Positions 41,376 to 51,382 of a DNA stretch of 64,000 nt are shown in pieces. The notes below the pieces were generated by a model. That model ran no database searches, had not been told where the DNA came from, and was given only the letters and a program-made list of their open reading frames with translations. The position numbers and the translations under genes were made by a program. The number at the start of each line of letters is the position of its first letter. The first letter of the stretch is position 1. The stretch lies in the NCBI RefSeq assembly GCF_004297105.1, contig NZ_SCVE01000012.1:682001-746000 (forward strand), read 5' to 3'. This stretch comes from Herbiconiux sp. GTDB taxonomy: Bacteria; Actinomycetota; Actinomycetes; Actinomycetales; Microbacteriaceae.

Positions 41376-44300
41376 ATGAAGTATTCCATCGCGCTCACTG
41401 CGATCCTCTGTGTCGGAGCGGTGGCCGGCAGCGGCCTGTCGGCTGCGTCCGCCGTTCCGACACCTCAGTCGCCGTCACCCGCGGCTCCTGCCTTCGCCGT
41501 TCTCCGACCTGTGTTCGAAGCCCCTGGCCCTGCTCTCACCGCGGTGGGAATGGGCCAATCCTTCTCGGGAGACGGGCACTACACGGTCTTCGAGTCCGAC
41601 GAGTTGCTCACCTACGACGCCACAGGCGATCAGCGGCACGTGTACCGCCGCGATACGGCTGACGGCAGCGTCGTGCTCGTTTCGCGTCGGCAGCGACCAG
41701 ACGCCCCCATAGGCGCGTCGTACAACGCCTCCATCTCCGATGACGGCAACTGGATCGCTTTTCAGACCACCGACGTCGGCGTCTTCGCCGACGATCCCGA
41801 GCAGCGCGGCTCGTTGCAAATCGCACTGGCGGACATGTCGACGGGAGAGGTCATTCGAGTCTCGACGCCGCGCGGGGCCGTGCCACCGCCCGTCACCCCG
41901 ACGCCCTCGCCTTCGTCCACGCCATCACCGACACCGACGCCTACACCATCACCGATACCGACCCCGTCTGCCACACCTGTTTCTCCGGCCCCAGTGATGC
42001 CGACACCCACACCGACTGCGTCGCCGTCGCCGACGCCGACGCCCTCGCCGACACCCGCCCCTGCGTCGTCCGACGAGGAGCCCTTCGCGGTCAACAAAGA
42101 TGCGATGGTCTCGGCCGACGGAAGCCGGGTGGTCTTCACCTCGACCCAGCGGGGCGTGAACAACGTGGGCGCAGCCACGACCGACGAACCGACGATCGAG
42201 CTGTTCGACCGGGAGTCGGGCGACATCCGCAATGTATCCGCGGGCATTCCGATGGTCGACGGTGCCACGGCCACCGCGATGGTCGCGGGCGAGCCGGTGC
42301 TCTCCGGCGACGGCCGCTTCGTCGCCTTCACTGCAGCACCGGCCGAACCCGATCCTCTGCCTGATTCAGCCTCGACCGCCACCCCGACGGCGTCGCCGGA
42401 TGACGAGCCGGGCTCCTGGAGCGGAATCTATCGCTGGGATGCCGAAGCCGACACGGTCGAGGTGGTGAGCCCTGCGGCCCCTGTAGCCGATGGCACCGTG
42501 CCCGCCGTCGATGGCAATTCCTACCTCCCGACCATCTCGGCCGATGGGCAGAAGGTCGGCTTCATCTCCGGTGCCACGAATCTGCTCGGGCCCGACGAAC
42601 TCCCCAAGACCGCCAATCAGATGACGGATGCCTACGTACGCGACTTCGGAGCCGGCGCGACGCGCCGCGTCTCCCTGGCCATGATCGACGAAGCGCAGCC
42701 GGAACAGCCCGACTCGCACGGATTTTCCCCATCGGTCGTGCGAACCCGCCACTGGTTCGAGCCGTGGGTGTCGACCACTCGCATCAGTCTTGCCGCGGAC
42801 GGTCTCAGCGCCGTGCTGACGTCGATGTCGCCGCTCGTGGAGATCCACGGCGACTGCGTCGGCTGCCAGAACTTCATCGACGCGAACAGCGCGCTGGATG
42901 TCTACCAGGTGCGCCTGACTCCGGATTCCCGCCCACGCGACGTCGTGCCGATCTCGGCGAAACGAACTGATCAAGATCCGGGCAATCACAGCGTGGAAGC
43001 CTTCCTGCACGAATCGACCACGCCAGGTGGCGACTCGATCGCCGATGGCCGCACTCCGACCACCGCGGATGGCAGCCAGGTGGCCTTCGCGTCGCTGGCT
43101 GGAGATCTTCGGGGCATCACCGGCATCACCGTCATCGACCGCACGCCGCCGGCACCGGGCAATCCGTATGGCACGGCCACTGCATGGCTCCCGCTGTACG
43201 TCGACGGAGGCGAGCCAGACGGCCACACCGAGCCGGTGCGTGCATTCACCGCCGACGCGGACGCGTTCAACGCGCACCTCCACGTTCCGGCAGGACTGCA
43301 ACGTGTGCTCGAGACGAGGCCTCGCGAGACCGTCGACTACGAGACACGTATCACGGCACTTCCCGCCCTCGGCGCACCGGCGCGCACCACCGCGACCAGT
43401 GGTTTCGGTGTGGCATCGGTGACGCCTGGTCAGACCGGCGTCTCCTACGCGATCTCCGTGACGGCGCAATCGGCAGGCTCGGCCGAGCTGGTCCTCGATC
43501 TCACGCAGTTCGCACTGGCAGCGGAAGCCGTGGTCCCATCCGGCTGGACACGGGCGAAAGACGAAGCCGCGGGCCTCGTGACCTACACGAATCCCGCGGT
43601 GGCCACTGGAGATGTTGTGACCTTCTCCCTGTCGATGAACAACACGAACACGCATCTGAACGCGAACTCCGCGTCGATCACGGCGTCCGTGAATGGGCTG
43701 GCCACCACCACGAGTGCTTCAGTCGCTGTGCGGCCGACGCCACCGGCATGCACGCAGCCTGCCGCGGCGACACCGGTCATCGCAGGAGTGAAGACGACTT
43801 TGCGCGACGTGCAGTGCCTCGCTCCCGGGCTCGTCCTTCGGGCCACCGCGGCTCACGGAACTGTGACTGTTGGAGCGGGGGGAACTCTCACGTACACCCC
43901 GGATGCCGCCTACCGCGGCGACGACAGCATCGCCGTCGCTACCGTGGACCACTATCTCCGGGTCAGCGATCCGAGCTCGATCACGGTGGTCGTCGCGGCC
44001 CCGCCGACCGCGACGGATGACTCCTACACGACTGCGGTCGGCGCGACGCTCGACGTCCCCGCCGAGCGCGGAGTGCTCGCGAACGATGTCTTCCCGACCG
44101 ACCGCTCGACTTGGCGCATCCAGGAGGGTGCTCCTCCGCTCCACGGAACACTCGCGATGGATGACGCCACGGGCGCTTTCCGCTTCGTCCCTGAATTCGG
44201 ATTCCACGGCACGACTTCGTTCCGCTATGTCGTGGGCGGCGCCGGCCCGGATGCCGGGTCGCGCACGAACGTGGCTACGGTGACGATCCATGTGGGCTGA
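41376..44300 (+). CDS. Large secreted protein with PD40/TolB-like propeller blades and Ig-like C-terminus
   Basis: 974 residues. Signal peptide MKYSIALTAILCVGAVAGSG to about residue 27. Propeller-type blades recur with the motif S-x-DG-x-W/R-x-A/V-F-x-S/T: SISDDGNWIAFQT, VSADGSRVVFTS, LSGDGRFVAFTA, ISADGQKVGFIS, TADGSQVAFAS. Between blades lies a long Pro/Thr/Ser linker (about residues 170-230). The C-terminal third has Ig-like or cadherin-like strands ending with DDSYTTAVGATLDVPAERG and a VLANDV motif typical of repeated adhesion domains. No anchor is seen, so it is probably released or wall-associated. It overlaps the next gene by 11 bases, and two secreted metalloproteases follow. Confidence 0.75.
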   Translation: MKYSIALTAILCVGAVAGSGLSAASAVPTPQSPSPAAPAFAVLRPVFEAPGPALTAVGMGQSFSGDGHYTVFESDELLTYDATGDQRHVYRRDTADGSVVLVSRRQRPDAPIGASYNASISDDGNWIAFQTTDVGVFADDPEQRGSLQIALADMSTGEVIRVSTPRGAVPPPVTPTPSPSSTPSPTPTPTPSPIPTPSATPVSPAPVMPTPTPTASPSPTPTPSPTPAPASSDEEPFAVNKDAMVSADGSRVVFTSTQRGVNNVGAATTDEPTIELFDRESGDIRNVSAGIPMVDGATATAMVAGEPVLSGDGRFVAFTAAPAEPDPLPDSASTATPTASPDDEPGSWSGIYRWDAEADTVEVVSPAAPVADGTVPAVDGNSYLPTISADGQKVGFISGATNLLGPDELPKTANQMTDAYVRDFGAGATRRVSLAMIDEAQPEQPDSHGFSPSVVRTRHWFEPWVSTTRISLAADGLSAVLTSMSPLVEIHGDCVGCQNFIDANSALDVYQVRLTPDSRPRDVVPISAKRTDQDPGNHSVEAFLHESTTPGGDSIADGRTPTTADGSQVAFASLAGDLRGITGITVIDRTPPAPGNPYGTATAWLPLYVDGGEPDGHTEPVRAFTADADAFNAHLHVPAGLQRVLETRPRETVDYETRITALPALGAPARTTATSGFGVASVTPGQTGVSYAISVTAQSAGSAELVLDLTQFALAAEAVVPSGWTRAKDEAAGLVTYTNPAVATGDVVTFSLSMNNTNTHLNANSASITASVNGLATTTSASVAVRPTPPACTQPAAATPVIAGVKTTLRDVQCLAPGLVLRATAAHGTVTVGAGGTLTYTPDAAYRGDDSIAVATVDHYLRVSDPSSITVVVAAPPTATDDSYTTAVGATLDVPAERGVLANDVFPTDRSTWRIQEGAPPLHGTLAMDDATGAFRFVPEFGFHGTTSFRYVVGGAGPDAGSRTNVATVTIHVG

Positions 44301-45378
44301 GCGGCGCCGCCGGACTGTCGGCGGCAAAAGCAGGCAGGCGAGCGCTCTCGTCGGATTCGTCGCCCTCACTCTGCTCGTATCGACTCTGCTGCCGAGCGGC
44401 CCTGCGCTCGCGGAGGCATGCAGTTCGGGGCGAGGCCTGCAGCCTCGCGTGCTTGAGACGGATACGCCGGGTCGGGTGGAGAAGCAGTACTGCATGGGCG
44501 GTGAGTGGACCACCTACATGGTGCTGCAGTACGACACCTCCGCCGCGAGCAGCTCGTATTTCGAGACCGTCGAAGATCCGTTGAGCCTGAACCTCAACAT
44601 CGACGCACGGTCGTTCTTCGAACTGAAGAACTATGACCCTTACGCGATCGTCACGGCGTTCAGAGAGAGGCTCGCGAAGGGTATCGAACTGACCACCGAC
44701 GAACGGGCGGCCGCACGGTTGGACCTGGCGAGCGCGAAGGTCCAAGCGCTGCTCATGCGTCAGGACATCGACAGGGTGAGATCGTGCACGGCTCGTCCCT
44801 TGCTCTACAGCAAGGGTGCTCTCGCGAGGGGGTTCTGGCGGACTCCGCGGGGCGTTACCACTGACGGTGTGTCGCGCATCACGTATGAGATGGACTCGAC
44901 GCTCAGCGACCGCGCCAAGGTCGCGATTCTGAACGCCATCGATCAATACCATTTCGCTGTAACGTCCCAGGACTCTGCCTTGGCCTACCCCGAAGACATC
45001 GTGCCCCGCGACCCAACAGACCCGCGACCGGCGACGATCACCTTCAGCTCTCGCGCCATTCCGAGAGTCGGTGATAGGTTGACCCTCGCCGAGACTCGCC
45101 CGGTGACCTACGCTGATGCGGATCATCGATGGGGAACGGGCCGAATCGACATCAACAGTCAATGGATGAACGTGATCACACCCTGGCTTATCGGTCACGA
45201 GATCGGCCACGTCATGGGCCTCGAGCATCTTCCCGGAGGTGACTTCGGCACCATGGACACTGTCGTGTTCGGTGGTTCGACCCCGAGGCCGGTCTGGTCT
45301 CCGGAATCGGGCCCACTGGATGTGCGTGGCGAAGCGTTTGATGCATGTATGTTCACTCCGGCGATCCGCCCACAGTGA
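44290..45378 (+). CDS. Secreted matrixin-like zinc metalloprotease, copy 1
   Basis: 362 residues. A basic N-terminus and signal helix end at GPALA|EACSSG. A conserved N-terminal domain (residues about 45-125, GRGLQPRVLETDTPGRVEK, YCMGGEWTTYMVLQYDTS) is followed by a peptidase domain with IGHEIGHVMGLEH (HExxHxxGxxH) and a Met-turn-like FGTMDT. This is the metzincin arrangement of reprolysin/matrixin enzymes. Cys pairs suggest disulfides. The ATG overlaps the end of the propeller gene, so it is co-translated. A near-identical 209-bp stretch occurs in the next gene. Confidence 0.8.
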   Translation: MWAERRRRTVGGKSRQASALVGFVALTLLVSTLLPSGPALAEACSSGRGLQPRVLETDTPGRVEKQYCMGGEWTTYMVLQYDTSAASSSYFETVEDPLSLNLNIDARSFFELKNYDPYAIVTAFRERLAKGIELTTDERAAARLDLASAKVQALLMRQDIDRVRSCTARPLLYSKGALARGFWRTPRGVTTDGVSRITYEMDSTLSDRAKVAILNAIDQYHFAVTSQDSALAYPEDIVPRDPTDPRPATITFSSRAIPRVGDRLTLAETRPVTYADADHRWGTGRIDINSQWMNVITPWLIGHEIGHVMGLEHLPGGDFGTMDTVVFGGSTPRPVWSPESGPLDVRGEAFDACMFTPAIRPQ

Positions 45379-45437
45379 GTGCCGCGATGCGGAAGAGAAG
45401 AAGACGAAGCGCACACCTGACCGACGGATTCGAGGGA

Positions 45438-46511
45438 ATGATGCGCATGGCCAGGGGCGCCGGCGTGCGTGCGTGCGCGGCGACCTTCGCTGTGCTGCTC
45501 AGCGCGTCGTGCGTGCTCACGGGGACTACCCCGGTGTTCGCGGATGCGTGCGAATCCGGGCGAGGCCTGCAGCCTCGCGTGCTTGAGACGGATACGCCGG
45601 GTCGGGTGGAGAAGCAGTACTGCATGGGCGGTGAGTGGACCACCTACATGGTGCTGCAGTACGACACCTCCGCCGCGCGCAGCTCGTATTTCGAGACCGT
45701 CGAAGACCCGTTGAGCCTCAATCTCAACATCGACGCACGGTCGTTCTTCGAACTGAAGAACTACGACCCGTATGCCATCGTCGACGAATTCAAGGCCCGG
45801 ATCGCGAAGGGCATCGAGTTGACCGGCGACGACCGAGTCAAGGAGCGTCTCGCTCTTGCCACCACGAAAGTGCAGGCGCAGCTCGATCGCGAGGCGCTCA
45901 CGGCGAAGGAGAGCTGTCGCGCCCGTTCCGTTCTCTCGTCGCATGCCGGTCTGATGACTGGCGTGGACTGGCTGCCGCCGGTCGGGAACGGCCCTCCCGG
46001 CACGTCGCAGATCACCTACGAGATCTCGGCCGACATGCTTGCGGCGGCACAGGCGGCAATCCTCAACGCGATCGACCAGTACCACTACGCCGTCATCTCG
46101 CAGGATTCCGCGCTGACGTATCCCTCAGACATCGTTCCTCGACAGCCATCCGATTCCGCGCCGGCCACGATCCGCTTCACCTTCACGCCGAGCGACGGGG
46201 AGAGCAACTGGATCGCTCGCGCCGACATCGACCAGGAGCAACACGTGTTGGGTGTGGCGAATCGATGGGTGTCCGGCGAGATCGAGGTGAGCGCTCTGGG
46301 CCTCGAGTACTTCACACCGGCGTCCGTCGGTCACGAGATAGGGCATGTCATGGGGATCGATCATTCCGCCAGAAGCATCGGAGGAACTATGGATGCTCGA
46401 TCGGCGCAGCTGCGGGATCCTCCCTGGACCCCGACGACGCGAGCATCCGATCCGCGGAGTGTCGCGTTCGACTCGTGCATGTTCCTGCCCGCGGACAGAC
46501 CGATGTGGTGA
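45438..46511 (+). CDS. Secreted matrixin-like zinc metalloprotease, copy 2
   Basis: 357 residues from ATG 45438. A signal helix (CAATFAVLLSASCVLTG) ends near PVFA|DACESG. The N-terminal domain is almost the same as copy 1, the catalytic part is more diverged but keeps VGHEIGHVMGIDH and a Met region (GGTMDARSA). The start is uncertain: ATGs at 45387, 45441 and 45447 are also in frame, with GAGGGA just before 45438. Tandem paralogue of copy 1, 59 bases after its stop. Confidence 0.78.
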   Translation: MMRMARGAGVRACAATFAVLLSASCVLTGTTPVFADACESGRGLQPRVLETDTPGRVEKQYCMGGEWTTYMVLQYDTSAARSSYFETVEDPLSLNLNIDARSFFELKNYDPYAIVDEFKARIAKGIELTGDDRVKERLALATTKVQAQLDREALTAKESCRARSVLSSHAGLMTGVDWLPPVGNGPPGTSQITYEISADMLAAAQAAILNAIDQYHYAVISQDSALTYPSDIVPRQPSDSAPATIRFTFTPSDGESNWIARADIDQEQHVLGVANRWVSGEIEVSALGLEYFTPASVGHEIGHVMGIDHSARSIGGTMDARSAQLRDPPWTPTTRASDPRSVAFDSCMFLPADRPMW

Positions 46512-46548
46512 CGCGCACCTGAGCGGGAATGCTGAGCGGCTGCTGAGA

Positions 46549-46569
46549 GTTGAGCCATACAGACTCAAG
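46549..46569. promoter_or_regulatory. HAIR box 1 (HspR operator) upstream of dnaK
   Basis: GTTGAGC-N7-ACTCAAG matches the HspR-associated inverted repeat CTTGAGT-N7-ACTCAAG at 12 of 14 positions, 116 bases upstream of the dnaK start. Confidence 0.88.
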
Positions 46570-46611
46570 TTTTCACGAACGAACTTGACGCGGCCGAGGC
46601 CGAGTGGAAAA

Positions 46612-46632
46612 CTTGCAGTCACAAGGCTCAAG
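46612..46632. promoter_or_regulatory. HAIR box 2 upstream of dnaK
   Basis: CTTGCAG-N7-GCTCAAG is a weaker match to the HAIR consensus, 52 bases before the dnaK start. A TTGACG at 46585-46590 and AAAACT at 46608-46613 (17-base spacer) form a promoter between and overlapping the boxes. Confidence 0.7.
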
Positions 46633-46684
46633 TCTTGACAAGCTTCGAACAGCTCAGCAGAACCAATCAGAAGGAGACAGCCAC

Positions 46685-48550
<1,866 letters not shown>

Positions 48551-48553
48551 TCC

Positions 48554-49135
48554 ATGACTGACGACAACACCAACGGTCGTCAGCCTGATGACGAGTCGGG
48601 CGCCTCTGAAGAAGAGACGCCCGACTCGGCCTTCATCCAGGCTGAGGGACCGGATGTCGAGACCTCGCTGAGCGATGCAGACCTGTCGTTCCTCTCGGGT
48701 CAGTCATCCGCCGACGAACTGGCGGCCGAGCGGCTCGCCGATCTGCAGCGGGTGACCGCGGAGTACGCGAACTACCGCAAGCGCACCGAGGCGAACCGCG
48801 AGATCGACCGCGAGCGTGCGGTCGGCGACGTCGTGAAGGTGCTGCTGCCGGTGCTCGACGACCTCGACCGGGCCGCGAAGCACGGCGACCTCGAGGAGGG
48901 TGGCCCGTTCACGGCCATCGCGACGAAGCTGCGCTCCGGCGTGGAGCGTGTGGGGCTCAAGCCCTTCGCCGAGAAGGGCGAGGAGTTCGACCCGCAGATC
49001 CACGAGGCGATCTTCCAGCAGCCGACCGACGAGGTCACCGCGCCCACGATCGCCGATGTGGTCGAGTCGGGCTACTACCTGGGTTCCACGCTGCTGCGCG
49101 CCGCCAAGGTGGTCGTGGCGGTGCCCAATGGCTAG
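48554..49135 (+). CDS. grpE: Nucleotide exchange factor GrpE
   Basis: 193 residues. Acidic disordered N-terminus (about 50 residues), a long coiled-coil (ERLADLQRVTAEYANYRKRTEANRE) and the beta domain with HEAIFQQPTDEV and the C-terminal SGYYLGSTLLRAAKVVVAV. Exchanges ADP on DnaK. It begins three bases after dnaK and overlaps dnaJ by eight bases. Confidence 0.97.
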   Translation: MTDDNTNGRQPDDESGASEEETPDSAFIQAEGPDVETSLSDADLSFLSGQSSADELAAERLADLQRVTAEYANYRKRTEANREIDRERAVGDVVKVLLPVLDDLDRAAKHGDLEEGGPFTAIATKLRSGVERVGLKPFAEKGEEFDPQIHEAIFQQPTDEVTAPTIADVVESGYYLGSTLLRAAKVVVAVPNG

Positions 49136-50120
49136 CCAGGACTGGTTCGACAAAGACTTCTACAAGGTGCTCGGCGTGTCGAAAGACATCTCTGAGGCGG
49201 AGCTGAAGAAGGCGTACCGCAAGCTGGCGCGCAAGTATCATCCTGATTCGAACCAGGGCGACGCGAAGGCCGAGGCCACCTTCAAGGAAATCAGCGAGGC
49301 CTACTCGGTGCTCTCCGATGCGGAGCAGCGCAAGGAGTACGACCAGATCCGGGCCATGGGTTCGGGTGCGCGCTTCACCTCGGGTGGTCAGGGCGGCAAC
49401 GGCGGTTTCGAAGACGTCTTCGGCGGCATGTTCGGCGGAGGCGGCGGCGGAGCCCGTGGCCAGAGCTACAGCTACCAGCAGGCGCCCGGCGGCTTCGACG
49501 ACATCCTGGGAGGGATGTTCGGCGGCAGCCGTGGGGGTCGTGCCGGCTTCGGCGGCGCGTACGGCCCCACGAGGGGCCGCGACGTCACGGCGCGCACCAC
49601 CATCGACTTCATCACTGCGGTGAAGGGCGACACCATCAAGCTCCAGACGGCGGATGGCAAGCCGATCACCGTGAAGATCCCCGCCGGCGTGGCCGACCAG
49701 CAGAAGATCAAGCTGCGCGGCAAGGGCGAGCCGTCGCCCGATGGTGGCGAGGCCGGAGACATCGTCCTCACGGTGTCGGTGCGCAAGCATCCAGTGTTCG
49801 AGCGCGATGGCCTGAACCTGCGCGTGAACGTGCCGGTCACCTTCGTGGAGGCCACTCTCGGCGCCACGATCGAGGTGCCGACGCTCGGCGGCGCTCCGGT
49901 GAAGCTCAAGGTCGCTGCGGGCACGCCTTCTGGCCGTGTGCTGCGCGTCAAGGGCCGCGGGGTCGAGTCGTCGAAGGGCAAGGGCGATCTGCTCGCCGTC
50001 GTTCAGGTGGCGGTTCCGTCGCACCTGACGGCCGAGCAGCGTGAAGCGCTCGAGGCCTTCCACGCGGTGGAACCCCCCGAGAACCCCCGCACCGAACTGC
50101 TGGCGAAAGCCCGCGAATAG
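49128..50120 (+). CDS. dnaJ: DnaJ-class chaperone lacking the zinc finger (DnaJ/CbpA type)
   Basis: 330 residues. J-domain with the HPD motif (ARKYHPDSNQGDAKAEATF), a Gly/Phe-rich region with repeated GGMFGG, then the C-terminal beta-sandwich domains (GRDVTARTTIDFITAVKGDT; IRVN-type strand LNLRVNVPVTF). The CxxCxGxG zinc finger of type I DnaJ is absent, so it is type II. Stimulates DnaK ATPase and delivers clients. Typical position in actinobacterial dnaK operons. Confidence 0.93.
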   Translation: MASQDWFDKDFYKVLGVSKDISEAELKKAYRKLARKYHPDSNQGDAKAEATFKEISEAYSVLSDAEQRKEYDQIRAMGSGARFTSGGQGGNGGFEDVFGGMFGGGGGGARGQSYSYQQAPGGFDDILGGMFGGSRGGRAGFGGAYGPTRGRDVTARTTIDFITAVKGDTIKLQTADGKPITVKIPAGVADQQKIKLRGKGEPSPDGGEAGDIVLTVSVRKHPVFERDGLNLRVNVPVTFVEATLGATIEVPTLGGAPVKLKVAAGTPSGRVLRVKGRGVESSKGKGDLLAVVQVAVPSHLTAEQREALEAFHAVEPPENPRTELLAKARE

Positions 50121-50130
50121 CGAACACGGG

Positions 50131-50161
50131 TGCGACTTGCCACTCGTTGTGGCAAGTCGCA
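50131..50161. terminator. Hairpin between dnaJ and hspR
   Basis: 13-bp perfect stem (TGCGACTTGCCAC/GTGGCAAGTCGCA) and five-base loop without a T run. It may reduce read-through into hspR. Shares the core TTGCCAC...GTGGCAA with the hairpin at 27900. Confidence 0.5.
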
Positions 50162-50212
50162 TCCTCACCCCACATCAACAGGCAAGTCGACCCAGGAGAG
50201 GAGAGCATCCGG

Positions 50213-50638
50213 ATGGCTGACGTCGACGAGAACTCCCCGCTCTTCGCGATCGCCGTTGCGGCCGAACTGGCGGGCATGCACCCGCAGACTCTCCGGCAGT
50301 ACGACCGCCTGGGGCTGGTCAGCCCCACCCGCACCGCGGGCAAGTCGCGCCGCTACTCGATGCGCGACGTCGTGCAGTTGCGCGAGGTGGCCCGTCTCTC
50401 GTCGGAGGGTGTCTCCCTCGAGGGCATCGCGCGCATCCTGCAGCTCGAGAACCAGGTGTCGGAGCTGAGCGCCCGCGTTCGCGAGCTCGAAGGCGCGCTG
50501 GCCGACGAGCTGCTCAACCGTCCCGGCCGCCGCGTCTTCGCCGCGGGCGTGGAGGGTGAGGTCATCTCGCTGAAGCACGGCACCCGCACCCAGCGCCGCA
50601 CCGAGCTCGTCATCTGGCAGGGCCCCGGAAGAGATTGA
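50213..50638 (+). CDS. hspR: Heat-shock repressor HspR (MerR family)
   Basis: 141 residues. N-terminal MerR helix-turn-helix (FAIAVAAELAGMHPQTLRQYDRLGLVSPTRT), a coiled-coil (QLENQVSELSARVRELEG) and a short C-terminus. Binds HAIR boxes and represses dnaK and clpB, in concert with DnaK as co-repressor (known in Streptomyces). SD GGAGAGGAGAG supports ATG 50213; the longer frame upstream crosses the dnaJ-hspR hairpin. Confidence 0.95.
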   Translation: MADVDENSPLFAIAVAAELAGMHPQTLRQYDRLGLVSPTRTAGKSRRYSMRDVVQLREVARLSSEGVSLEGIARILQLENQVSELSARVRELEGALADELLNRPGRRVFAAGVEGEVISLKHGTRTQRRTELVIWQGPGRD

Positions 50639-50669
50639 CATTCCTCGGGAGACGCCCCATCCTAGGGCG

Positions 50670-51323
50670 ATGACGAATCCTCAGGAAGCGGCCGGACAAA
50701 GGGCCGGTTCGCCGGCTCCGCGGTTCCGGCTCCTCCCGCGCGCACGGCGTGGCGCCCGTCTCGCCGGAGTGGGTGAGGGCGTCGTTCTCGGTGTGTTTCC
50801 TCTGGCGATCGGCGTGAGCTACCTCGCCGACGGAAACTACAGCGATGCGACGATGATCTCCCTCGGAATCATCGCGCTCGGCACTCTTATCGCTGCCTGG
50901 GTGGTGCCGTATTTCCTCGCGCGGACGTACCGCGTGGGCCGTGCCGGTGCGGTGACCTGGGCGTCGCTCGCCATCACGACCGGCGCGGCGATCGTCACGG
51001 GAGCGATCGCGACGGCCGCCGCCGTGGCGGCCGTGCTCTTCGGTGTGATCGTGACCTGGAGCGGCCTGTTGTACCAGCCGTCGATCGTGGTCGCGGTGGT
51101 CGTCACCATCCTCATCCCGGTGCTCGTGGGCGCCCTCGTGACTCCCGCACTGGCGCGCGTCCTGAACGCGAGACAGGCGGAGCGCATCGTGCACTCGGAG
51201 GGTGCCGCCGAGCAGGTGTGGCACAGCGCGGCCGCTTCAGCCGGGTCATCCGCCGACATTCCGTCCCCCACTGCCCCGGCACTCGAAGCCCCGAGCGCCG
51301 AGATTCCCCCGATCCGCATCTGA
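50670..51323 (+). CDS. Hypothetical membrane protein, four helices
   Basis: 217 residues, unrecognised. Helices at about 35-52, 62-83, 93-120 and 125-150; an Ala/Pro-rich C-terminus. CATCCT is six bases before the ATG. Downstream of hspR but probably an independent leaderless gene. Confidence 0.6.
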   Translation: MTNPQEAAGQRAGSPAPRFRLLPRARRGARLAGVGEGVVLGVFPLAIGVSYLADGNYSDATMISLGIIALGTLIAAWVVPYFLARTYRVGRAGAVTWASLAITTGAAIVTGAIATAAAVAAVLFGVIVTWSGLLYQPSIVVAVVVTILIPVLVGALVTPALARVLNARQAERIVHSEGAAEQVWHSAAASAGSSADIPSPTAPALEAPSAEIPPIRI

Positions 51324-51382
51324 TGACCGCCGTGCCCGTCGCGGGTGAGGGCGTGGCCGCGATGAACCCGTACGGTTGAGGA

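Noticed and set aside
45474..45512. Lipoprotein signal in the second metalloprotease (Cys in LLSASC)
   Set aside because: The residue at -3 is Ser rather than Leu, Val or Ile, so the lipobox is poor; a normal signal peptide is more likely.
41376..46511. Prophage or transposon origin of the secreted island
   Set aside because: No integrase, transposase, phage structural gene or flanking target duplication was found.
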